From the NCBI GenBank assembly GCA_043228905.1, contig JBHGNT010000010.1, positions 7,130,001-7,194,000 on the forward strand: a stretch of DNA of 64,000 bases. Direction: 5' to 3'. The notes beneath the pieces are model-generated. The model worked only from the letters and a program-made list of their open reading frames with translations. It was not told the origin of the DNA and made no database searches. This document shows positions 13,427-23,500 of this stretch, piece by piece. Every line of letters begins with the position of its first letter. The first letter of the stretch is position 1. The position numbers and the translations under genes were made by a program. The DNA comes from Azolla caroliniana (Eukaryota; Polypodiophyta).

Positions 13427-13526
13427 GGTGTCGTGAAAATCCGTTACTATGTGCGGATCGTGAGGCAGAACCGCCAGGGTTCTAGACCAGAAGGATTCGA
13501 AGTTTGCACTAGCTTTAGCGAGAAAG
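13427..13526 (-). repeat. End of a gypsy-G-type LTR
   Basis: 100 bp that read, on the minus strand, as the last part of the LTR at 43,010-44,126: plus-strand TGTCGTGAAAATCCGTTAC is the reverse complement of the LTR end at about 44,108-44,126, with similarity continuing to about 13,525. It lies between the broken copia A and the start of copia B, so an inverted gypsy LTR probably inserted in A and was then cut by B. The rest of that LTR is not found on the far side of B. Confidence 0.7.
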
Positions 13527-13982
13527 TGTTGAGAGACAAGCTCAACATCGGCCGGATCGGCTGAAGAATTCGAGGACCGGATCGGTTGGGACCGATCGGT
13601 TAGGCCGAATGCGTAAACCGGTACGTAGACCGGTGCGTAGGTAGGGCCGGATCGGTGCGTAAACCGGGAGGCCATTAGGAAAGATATTCCGTGAAAAATA
13701 TATTTGGGAGTTAGTGTAGGAGCTCTTAATGAGCATTGAAGTACTGTCAGTACTTCTGTCAGTCCTTCTAGGACTTGTATAAAAGTGTTCATTGAACACA
13801 CATATGTATAGTGTGGTGAATAGAGATTGAGTACTTTTTTTTGAATATAGTTCTTGTGTTCTCTCTCTCTCTCTCTCTCTCTCTCTCCCGCGTATACTGG
13901 GTAAGCTCAAGCTCTCCATTAAACCTGAGTTTCCTTCCTTCTGTTCGGTCTTCATACTTGCTTCCGCACGCTACTTTTTACA
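13527..13982 (+). repeat. 5' LTR of copia B
   Basis: 456 bp, TGTTGAGAGACAAGCTCAAC...CTTTTTACA. Includes a TATA box (TATAAAA, 13,778-13,784) and a (CT)n run at 13,861-13,887. Nearly identical over its first 309 bp to 18,884-19,192. Confidence 0.93.
13722..13799 (+). promoter_or_regulatory. Palindrome array around the TATA box, copia B LTR
   Basis: Four stem-loops in 78 bp: GCTC-TTAAT-GAGC (13,722-13,734), GAAGTACTGTCAGTACTTC (13,738-13,756), AGTCC-TTCTA-GGACT (13,761-13,775), then TATAAAA (13,778-13,784) and GTGTTCATTGAACAC (13,785-13,799). Related LTRs of A, C and E keep the stems while changing their sequence. Whether this acts as DNA (protein binding) or RNA is not known. Confidence 0.7.
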
Positions 13983-13994
13983 TGGTATTAGAGC
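13983..13994 (+). promoter_or_regulatory. Primer binding site, copia B
   Basis: TGGTATTAGAGC, one change from the initiator-Met site, directly after the LTR. Confidence 0.85.
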
Positions 13995-14054
13995 GTGAGG
14001 GTTGAGAACCTCTCTGCAGCCGACACAACTTGACGAAGAAGAACAAGAAGAACG

Positions 14055-17000
14055 ATGGATAGAGGCATGGCGAGCTCGCTTCCAACAGAGAAGCTCGACA
14101 GAACCAACTACGCGTCTTGGTCCTACAAGATGCACCAGTACCTGCTCGGGCACGACTACTGGAGTTATGTCGAAGGAGCTAATGATGCGGCACCCGAATC
14201 GACACACAGAGACTTCCCGTCGTGGGAGCAATCGGTGAGCAGGGTATTATACTGCTTCCCGTCGTTTGTGGGCGAACAACTATTGAGCTATGTTCGGGAT
14301 GCAAAGACGCCGAAGGGTGAGTGGGAAAATCTGAAGAAGATTTTCGCCACGAGCACCACAGCCAGGAAGCTTCAGTTCCAACAGGAGTTGAGCAACCTAC
14401 GACAACGCGACTTGTCGGTGGCGGACTATACCTCGAAGATCAAGGATATCTGCGACTCCCTCGCCTCCATAGAGGTGAACATCGAGGAGAGCGAGATGGT
14501 CTAGATCTGTCTCGGAGGTTTGGCGTCGAAGTTCGGAGCGTTCCGAACGGCTGTGTGTACCCGGGAGAATACGTCGTCCTTTTTCGACTTACAGTCAATG
14601 CTCCTGGTAGAGGAGAACCACGCGGGTGCGTCTACAAGCATGCACACCGACAACAGAATGTTGTACACGGAGGGAGATAGGCCCCGTGGACGTGGAGGAC
14701 GAGGCGAGTCGGCGCACAATGGAGGCGGCCGACGAGATCAAGAAAGAAGGCATCGAAGTGATGCCGACAGCAACTCCGGACCCTCCGGAAACAGGGGGAG
14801 TCGAAGCGATGAGAACCGGCAAGGGAAGGCCATCGCGGAGTGCTGATACCGTGGCAAGAAAGGCCACAGGGAAAGTGAGTGCTGGAAGAAGTGCGCCGAT
14901 TCAGAGAGAACTAATTCCGGAAACGGCTCCGGACATACCGACAAGGGAAATCGGCAGCGATCGCACTACGCCGAAGACTCCGAGAGAGCCGGAGAAGGGT
15001 CTGCCTTCGTGACGAGACACGAAGCAAACTCAATGAAACAGACCACCCCGAGATCGGACGAAGTGTGGTACGTAGACTCCGGCGCGTCAAACCACATGAC
15101 GAGCCATAAGGAGTGGTTCTCGTACCTTGAAAAACCGATACAACCTGGAGTAGTCGCAACTGGAGACGACACTCCACATCCGATCGCAAATGTCGGAGAA
15201 GTTCCCCTTAGCCATGTCGGGTAGAAAGGGAAACTCATGAACGTGCTGCACGTTCCGACAATCACGAAGAACTTGGCCTCGGTCGGACAGATCGTCGACC
15301 AAGGGATGGAGGTTCGGTTTACACACCTCAGGTGCTTCATTGAGGAAGAAGGCCGTGTGATTGCGCAAGGGCGCAAAGACGGGAGGATGTTCATCCTCGA
15401 CTCCACTGACGGCGGCACCGCAATGTTCGCGAAGGGATAAAAATCCGAGTCGGACATTGACTTGTGGCACAAGCGGATAGGCCACGTCAACTACCAGCGG
15501 CTTCAAGATCTACAATCGAAACAAGTAGTGTTCGGATTGCCCAAATTTAGTGGCCGAAAGGCACAAATTTGTGAAGCCTGCCAGCTCGGGAAGCAACACC
15601 GACTTCCTTTCCCCAACGAGCGAAACCGGAGCCAGAACAAGCTCGACCTTATACACTCCGATGTATGGGGGCCGACACAAAACGTTAGTCTTGGCGGGAG
15701 CCGATATTTCATCTCCTTCATCGACGACCACACGCGGCACACGTGGATCTACCTCATTGAGAGGAAGAGCGAAGTCTTCGACTGTTTCCGGGACCTCAAA
15801 GGGTTCGTGGAAATGGAATCAGGACGAAAGATCAAGTGCCTGCGGTCGGATGGCGGGAAAGAGTACTTTTCTGGTCAATTCAACGGTTATCTACAACAAA
15901 TGGGAATTCGGCGCGAATTCAATTGTAGATACACACCGGAGCAGAACGGCGTGGCCGAGAGGATGAATCGGTCAGTTGTGGAAGCGGCACGGGCAATGCT
16001 GGAGGAGAAGAGCTTGCCCAAGTTCTACTGGGCCGAGGCGGTAAGGACCGCGATATACATCCAGAACCGGATCGGAGACAAAGTGTCGGCGCGCGAGCTA
16101 TATTTCGGAACGAAGCTGAACTTACGACACTTGAGGGTGTTCGGTAGCATTGCGTATGTGCATGTACCGAAGGAGAAAAGGAGGAAGCTGGACGCAAAGG
16201 ACGAGAAATGCATCTTGGTCGGTTACTCGGACGAGCAGAAGGGTTATAAGTGCTATAACCCTCGCACCAAACAAGCGCGTGTTAGCCGCGACATTGTGTT
16301 TGACGAGTCCGCGTCCTGGTACCAGCCCCTGACTCCAAACCCCGACTCCAATCTGAGCTCTGACGATGAGGTCAGCGAGGCTGAGATGCCTCCGGATGAG
16401 CCCGAAATCGAGACCTGCGAAGAGAGTCCGATTTCACTCCGTTTAAGTGGACCGATTGGACGACTTAGTCGGTACGACCAGTCTATGAAGAGCCGGCGAG
16501 TAGTGGAGACTCGGTCGTGCATTCCCCGCGTAGGAAGCCGAGGAGACGGCTTACGCGCAAAGAGAAAGGGAAGAAGAAGGTGTCGGATTCCGGCACGGAT
16601 AGGAACGAGTCAGACTGACGCGAATCCGAATCCGAGGGAACCGGTGACAGGTCTTTAAAGGTGAAGTCCGCGTCGACCGAGAAGGCCTCGACATCGGCTT
16701 ATGTGAGATTACGCCGATCTACCTGCCAGAAGAATCCTGTTTTGCGGTTCGGATACAACGAGTACATGGCGCATCATTATGCGTACATGACCCGTGTAGC
16801 GGAAGTGCGTGAGCCGGAGAGCTACGCAGAAGCGGCTAAAGACATGAATTGGCGTGCCGCGATGGAGGAAGAGATGCACGCATTGGCGGAGAACGAGACC
16901 TGGGACCTGGTTGACGCACAAAGAGGGGTAAAACCGATCGGGTGTAGGTGGGTGTACAAGGTCAAGTACAACACCGATGGCTCGGTCAACCGGTACAAGG

Positions 17001-18889
17001 CTCGGCTAGTGGCAAAGGGCTACGCGCAGAAACACGGCATCGACTACGTTGAGACGTTTGCGCCGGTCGCGAAAATGACGACCGTCCGTGTTTTGCTCGC
17101 AGTAGCTGCGGTGAAGGGGTGGCACTTACATCAGATGGATGTAAAGAATGCGTTCCTGCAAGGTGACCTTGAGGAACAGGTGTACATGGTACAACCCCCC
17201 GGTTTTCACTCCGGAACGAACTCCTCGGCAGTATGCCGATTGAAGAAGTCCCTTTACGGATTGAAGCAAGCCCCGCATGCCTGGAACGCGAAGATCACGC
17301 AACAACTGCGTCAGATGGGCTTCGTCACATCAAAATCGGACTCTTCCCTGTTCATCCGGAAAGGTCGACTCGGATCGGTTAGTATTTTACTATATGTTGA
17401 TGACTTGGTCATCACCGGCGCCGACCTAGGTGAAATCGACCGCGTGAAGCTCCAGCTTGTGGCATCATTCGACATGAAGGATTTGGGGAACCCTCATTAC
17501 TTCCTCGGGATTGAAGTGATCCGTACCCCCCAAGGCATATTGATCAGCCAACGTCATTACGTGCTGAGTATGCTCTTCAAATTCGGGATGGCCGACTGTA
17601 AGTCCGTCTCGACTCCTCTGGACAGAACCGTCAAGCTTCGTCCCGATATGGGAAAGGTATACGACCTGACGAGGTTCCAACAAATTGTCGGAAGCCTCAT
17701 ATACTTGACCATCACCCGACCCGACCTCAGTTATCCAGTCGGAGTGATCAGTCAGTTCATGGCGCGACCTACCGAGGAGCACCTTCAGTGTGCACAACGC
17801 ATACTTCGGTATGTCAACGGCACTAAGGACTAGGGACTGCTATATCGGGCCGGTGCAGCCACGCAGTTAGTCGGCTACACCGATGCTGATTGGGCTGGCA
17901 ACACCGCCGATCGCCGATCCACGTCCAGATACGCGTTCTCCCTTGGGAGTGCCCCGATCGTGTGGAGCAGTAAGAAGCAGCCGACAGTTGCACTGTCGAG
18001 CACCGAAGCTGAGTACCGAGGAGCGGCTGTCGCGACATCCGAAGCCATATTGTTGAAGCGGCTACTTAAGGACCTGCAAGAGGAGGTGTCAGATCCGACG
18101 ACGATCTACTGTGACAAGCTCAACAACATCCAGCTCGCAAAAAACCCCGTTTTCCACGCACGGACTAAGCACATTGAGGTGCACTACCATTTCGTTCGTG
18201 AGCGTGTCCTTTCCGGTGAAGTCGAACTTCAGTACGTTCCGACGGATCGGCAGACTGCCGACATCTTCACCAAGCCTCTTGGTCTGGACAAGTTGCGGCA
18301 ATTCTCAGGTGCGCTCGGATTGCGTCACCTCGACGTGCCAAACTTGAGGGGGAGAATAGTCCCGAACGACCAAGCAAGGCAGCAGGAAAGGAGCGGAGAC
18401 CGCGACACCGAGTCGGTTGACTCGGTTGTCGAGGTCGACTTTGGATCGGCTGAAGAAGCCGAGGGCGGACCCGCGGAAAAGTCCGGAAGCGGACAGAAGG
18501 GGAGCAGCCGAAGGAGAGAGCCGAAGCCAACCACGCATGGGGAAGATGACGCCATCGAGGGCGAGAAGACCGAAGACAAGTTGGAGACAACCAACTCGGA
18601 CGAGAGCGAAAACCGATCGGAGGTAGCCGAGTTGGTTCGGATGTTTGATTCAGATACGCTTAATCAACCGAGGCCCAAGTGGAAGAAAAGGCAGCAGGAG
18701 AAGCGTCAACACCGCAACAACAGAAGAGGTGATAAGGGCCACATGAGCAGACAAGCCGACCGGAAGGGTCGAAGCACGCGGAGTCGAACAGGTCGAGGAG
18801 CGCGAGCGAGGCGTGAAGCCAGGAGGAACCGGAGCTGTGAGCCTGAAGATCCCGAAGAGCCTCAAGTTGAGCTTGAGGGGGAGTGTTGA
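14055..18889 (+). pseudogene. Copia B gag-pol pseudogene
   Basis: Starts at ATG 14,055 (MDRGMASSLPTEKLDRTN). Gag has the UBN2 core. The frame is kept through stops at 14,502, 14,844, 15,222 and 15,438, at least one of them Gln to TAG or TAA. Protease has DSGASNHM near 15,078. Integrase is open from 15,462: LWHKR zinc part, HSDVWGP, RSDGGKEY and NGVAERMN carry the D,D,E residues. A one-base loss near 16,482 shifts the frame. A stop lies near 16,616, then RT is open at 16,661-17,833 with [23 protein letters not shown] and LYVDDLV. A TAG at 17,831 splits RT from RNase H (DADWAG, STEAEY). After the usual end (NLRGRI, about 18,354) the frame stays open a further 177 codons, rich in Arg, Lys, Glu and Ser, to TGA inside the 3' LTR. 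Confidence 0.93.
18874..18883 (+). promoter_or_regulatory. Polypurine tract, copia B
   Basis: Purine run GAGGGGGAG directly before the 3' LTR. A near-copy (TTGAGGGGGAGAAT) lies at 18,344-18,357 at the end of RNase H, about 530 bp upstream. Confidence 0.8.
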
Positions 18890-19192
18890 GAGACAAGCTC
18901 AACATCGGCTGGATTGGCTGAAGAAGCCGAGGACCGGATCAGTTGGGACCGATCGGTTAGGCCGAATGCGTAAACCGGTACGCAGACCGGTGCGTAGGTA
19001 GGACGGATCGGTGCGTAAACCGGGAGGCCGTTAGGAAAGATATTCTGTGAAAAATATATTTGGGAGTTAGTGTAGGAGCTCTTAATGAGCATTGAAGTAC
19101 TGTCAGTACTTCTGTCAGTCCTTCTAGGACTTGTATAAAAGTGTTCATTGAACACACATATGTATAGTGTGGTGAATAGAGATTGAGTACTT
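18884..19192 (+). repeat. 3' LTR of copia B, truncated
   Basis: Matches the 5' LTR from TGTTGAG to GATTGAGTACTT and then stops; the remaining 147 bp, with the CT run and 3' end, are gone. Keeps the TATA box and palindromes. Confidence 0.9.
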
Positions 19193-19523
19193 CCTGATTT
19201 TCTTCCAGTCTTTCTCTTGTCTAGTTCAACTTCCTCAACTGATTTTCCTGCTCTCTCGTCAAGCCTCCCTTCGACTTCGACTTAGACTTCGATTCTCCCC
19301 CTCAAGTTCGGCAAGTCGAGATGCTGTAAATCGAGCATGCCCAAGAATTTTCGTAACTTGTCAAGTCTGAGAGGTTTGGTGAAGACGTAGGCCATTTGCT
19401 GATACGTTAGAACATATACGAGTTCCACTTCACCAGAGAGAACACGCTCACGCAAGAAATGATAATGTACTTCGATGTGCTTCATATGAGTGTGGAAAAC
19501 GAGGTTTTTCGCCAATTGGATAA
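19193..19523 (-). pseudogene. Copia RNase H C-terminal scrap, reversed
   Basis: On the minus strand 19,282-19,515 encodes the end of a copia RNase [19 protein letters not shown], then DKLRKFLG and NLRGRI. The stretch beyond NLRGRI, down to 19,193, continues as acidic and basic codons (VEEVELDKRK), again without an LTR next to the polypurine-like TTGAGGGGGAG. It is in opposite orientation to its neighbours B and C. Both ends are abrupt. Confidence 0.8.
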
Positions 19524-19765
19524 TATTGAGCAGACAAGCTCAACCGAATCCATTCGGTTGAATAAGCCAGAGCCGGATCAGAGTCTAGAACGTAGAACCG
19601 GATCGGTGTCCGGATCAGTATCCGGAACTAGGAGCCAGATCGTAATCCGGATCAGATTGTAATTGATAGGCCGTTAAAGGCCTACAACCCTAGCCTAGTA
19701 CGTAGGCATATTTTTGGCAATCCGTGTTTGATGCTTTGTATGAGCATTAAAGTACTTGTCATTAC
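19524..19765 (+). repeat. 5' LTR of copia C, left part
   Basis: Begins tattgagcagacaagctcaa, a variant of the family start, and ends with attac, the target duplicated by copia D. Joined to 25,443-25,657 it gives 457 bp, matching the 456-bp LTR of copia B. Confidence 0.82.
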
Positions 19766-20226
19766 TGTTGGGATTACGGTCCCTCCGGATGGGATGGTCG
19801 GATGTCCGGGAATCGAGAATGAAGACCCGGTTCCGGATCCGGATGATGAAGACCCCGACTACGGAGCCGGATGATGAAGACCCCGGTTCCGGATCCGGAT
19901 GATGAAGACCCCGGCTATGGAGCCGGATGATGAAGACCCCGGTTCCGGATCCGGATGATGAAGACCCCGGCTACGGAGCCGGATGATGAAGACCCCGGTT
20001 ACGGAGCCGGATGATGAAGACCCCGGTTACGGAGCCGGATGACGAATGTACCCGGAGAGAGATCCGGATGCGGGGACATATTTGTGAATATGTTTGCCAA
20101 GGGCCCTTGAGGCTATATTTGTAAATAGCCCGAAAGTCATATGTGTATAAATATGACTTAGGGCAAACAGTTTGTTGTTGTTACTCATTTTTCTGGTTTT
20201 CCACTTAGAGGGAGCTAAGTGAGCAG

Positions 20227-20265
<39 letters not shown>

Positions 20266-20528
20266 GAAGAGGTCGTTGCCTCTGTGTATTACCGCCGCCT
20301 GTGGCGAAGACAGTGAGCTCAAGGTTGTTGCCTTGTAGCTTCACCATTGTACATCTCTGTTTATAGTGATAGTTGGAGTTTGAGGACTCCCGTGGTTTTT
20401 CCCATTTAGGGTTTTCCACGTAAAACATCCTGTGTACTCTTCTCTCTATTGTCTTCGTGTATTTTGTATTTCCTGTTTTCTGTGAGTTGATCCTATTCCT
20501 CGGTGGTGGCCGAGCACTGTGTTCAACA
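19766..20528 (+). repeat. 5' LTR of copia D
   Basis: TGTTGGGATTACGG...GTTCAACA. U3 holds eight 28-bp tandem units (19,827-20,050; pattern CCGGNTNCGGANCCGGATGA plus TGAAGACC), three palindromes near the TATA box, and a GA run at 20,229-20,264. Confidence 0.95.
20076..20159 (+). promoter_or_regulatory. Three palindromes, last enclosing the TATA box (copia D)
   Basis: ACATATT-TGTG-AATATGT (20,076-20,093), GGCTAT/ATAGCC arms (20,111-20,130) and AAGTCATAT/ATATGACTT arms (20,134-20,159). The loop of the third holds GTGTATAA, so the TATAAAT box straddles the loop and the right arm. The same three are in the 3' LTR and in solo LTR J. Confidence 0.75.
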
Positions 20529-20530
20529 AG

Positions 20531-20542
20531 TGGTATCAGAGC
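20531..20542 (+). promoter_or_regulatory. Primer binding site, copia D
   Basis: TGGTATCAGAGC, two bases after the LTR end. Confidence 0.93.
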
Positions 20543-20558
20543 GACGGTAACACAGAAA

Positions 20559-23500
20559 ATGGAAGGCGGCGGTAGTGGGCCTCCGGGCATGATGGTGTTG
20601 AACTCACAGAACTACGCCGACTGGAAGATAAAGATGGAAGACCTTCTCATCGTCCGAGACCTGTATGAACCGATCGACAATGCCGAGATACCCAAGGGGG
20701 TAATAGAGTCGGAGTGGAAGCTCCTGAACCGGAAAGCCGTAGCGACGATCCGGCAATATGTCGATGTAAGTGTTCTGCAACATGTGGCGAACGATACGAA
20801 CGCCTATGAGATGTGGCAGAAGCTGTCCGGACTATATGAGAGGAAGAATGCTCTGACCCGGACCTCCCTGATGAGGAAGATAGTGAATCTTAAGTACCGG
20901 GACGGCGAGAGCATGGTCGAACACGTCAGCACGTTCATGGGATTCGTGAACCAGCTTGCGGCGATCAAGTTCCCGTTGGATGACGCAATGCAAGCCATCA
21001 TGCTGATGTGTACCCTTCCGGAGAGCTGGGAGAACTTGGTAGTTACTCTCAGCACCTCCTGTAAGGAAGAGAACTTGTCTTTACTAACGGTAAAGACAAG
21101 TATTCTAAATGAAGAAGCGCGTTGGAGAGACAAAGAACCGGCCTCCGACTCGAAGGCGCTGCTTACCGAATCGGAACAGGGAAGACAACGGAACCGGAGT
21201 CCGCAAAGACGGGAGAAGTCGGGGACACAGTCGCAGTCGAGGGGAAGACCTACATGCTTCTACTGTGGGAAGCCGGGGCACTTCCAGAAGAACTGTCGGC
21301 ATTTCCGGAAAGACAACGGAACCGACGGTACCGATTCGAAGAAGTCACCGGAGCGAAACGGTGCATACCGGGGAGCCATGGACCGGAGAGGTCCGGATCG
21401 GCGAGGGCAGGACCGGAAAGGAACGACGGCACTCGCGGCAAGTGAAGAAGAGATAATGCTCATTACCGAAGAAAGGGAGTTGAACCTTGCCGGTGAAGAG
21501 ATGACCTGGGTGGTCGATTCCGGAGCGTCGTTCCACCTGACCCCGGAGAAGAAATACTTCTCATCCTACACAACCGGTGAGCACGGCTGTGTCCGGATGG
21601 GAAATGAAGGTACGTGCCGGATTGCCGGCATAGGAGACGTGTGGTTGACAACCTCGACCGGATGCAAAATGTTGCTGAAGGATGTCCGACACGTTCCGGA
21701 AGTTCGATTGAACCTGATTTCGGCCGGGAGGCTAGACGATGAAGGCTACACAGGTAGCATCCGGAACGGCGTAATGAAGTTCAGCAAGGGGAGCCTGATA
21801 GTGGCTCGGGACCGGAAAGTCAACACACTGTACCTTATGAATGCCTGGTTGTGTCCGGAGGAGTTGAACGTGGCAGCCGACACTGCCGGTGAGCTGTGGC
21901 ACAAGAGACTGTGCCACATGAGTGAGAAGGGGATGAAGAGGCTTGCAGAAGACAACCTTATTCCAGTGAAGCATGTGCACCTGGAGAAGTGCACCGATTG
22001 CCTGGCCGGTAAGCAAAACCGAACCTCCTTCCACTCAAGGCCACCGACGAGACGTAGCGCACCATTGGAGTTGGTGCACACTGACGTGTGTCAAGTAGAA
22101 ACGAAGTTACATGGCGGAGCCCAGTACTTCGTGACATTCATTGATGACCATAGCCGGAAGCTGTGGACGGCACCACTGAAGACAAAGGACCAAGTGTTGT
22201 GCGTCTTCAAAGAACTCCACGGGAGAGTGGAAAGGGAATCCGGCAAGAAGCTGAAAGCAATACGAGCGGATAATGGAGGGGAATACCGGGGGCAGTTCAA
22301 GGAGTACTGTCGCTCGAAGGGAATCCGGCTCGAGTTTACTGTGCCGAAGACGCCGGAACTGAACGGGCTGGCTGAGAGGATGAACCGGACCATAATGGAG
22401 AGGGTCCGGAGTATGCTGGCGCATGCGAAATTACCCAAGGGGTTTTGGGCTGAGGCAATGTCGACGTCGACATACGTGATAAACAGATCACCCTCAGTAC
22501 CTTTGGACGGAGACACGCCGCAAAGAGTGTGGACCGGTAGGGAAGTATCCTACCGGCATCTGAAGGTGTTCGGGTGTCTCGCATATGTGCATGTGGCAAA
22601 GGATCGGAGAGGAAAGCTAGATCCAAAGACCCGGCCATGCATATTCCTCGGTTACGGCGATGACGAGTTCGGCTACCGAGTGTGGGACCCGGTCGACAAA
22701 AAGATATTCCGGAGTCATGATATCATCTTCATGGAGGACAATACACTCGCCGACTGGGAGTCAGAGAAGAAGATGAAGAGCTCCAAGTCGACCGGTGAGG
22801 ATCAACTCTACGAGGAGCAGTCCCGACCGGCAAGGGACCGGTTAGCACTCGAGGATCCGGCCGAAGACGGTGAAGAAACAGAACCGGCCGAGGAAGATGA
22901 AACTGGTACCGGAACCGGCCCCGATCCCGAAATGGATTCGGATGAAGAGGAAACGGAGGAGCCGGTTACCGAAGCTCCGGAACGGAGATATCCTCTAAGA
23001 GAGAGAAGGGCCCCCCGGAGATTTCCGGAACCAGAGCACGTGCTGCTAACCGACGAGGGGGAGCCGGAGAGTTTTGAAGAAGCAAAACTTGACACCCATA
23101 GCCGCAGGTGGTTAAGTGCCATGCAGGAGGAGATGGATTCCCTGCATGAGAACCACACATATGAACTTGTGGAGTTGCCGAAAGGAAAGCGGGCACTTCG
23201 AAACAAGTGGGTGTTCAAGCTGAAACCGGGAGATGCCGGAAACCCCCCGAGATACAAAGCCAGGATCGTGGTGAAGGGGTTCCAACAGAAGAAGGGCGTC
23301 GACTTCGACGAGATATTTGCCCCGGTAGTGAAGATGACCTCCATCCGGACGGTGCTGAGCATAGCGGCAAGCATGGACCTCGAGGTAGAACAGATGGACG
23401 TGAAGACGGCATTCCTTCACGGTGACCTCGAAGAAGAGATCTACATGCAGCAACCGGAAGGATTCGAGAAGAAAGGGAAGGAGCACCTGGTATGCCGGCT

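Larger units (their letters stand above)
13527..19192 (+). mobile_element. Copia B, nearly complete Ty1/copia element
   Basis: Ty1/copia retrotransposon with 5' LTR (456 bp), primer site, complete but interrupted gag-pol, polypurine tract and a 3' LTR cut after about 309 bp. Domain order protease, integrase, RT, RNase H proves the copia superfamily. Because the 3' LTR is truncated, no target duplication can be checked; the five bases before the element are gaaag. Damage is limited to six or seven in-frame stops and one frameshift, so it is younger than A, C and E but cannot make a full polyprotein. Confidence 0.93.

Noticed and set aside
20027-20590. Long minus ORF over the copia D 5' LTR
   Set aside because: A shadow in the LTR, including a Leu-Ser run from the GA tract; the same happens in the 3' LTR.
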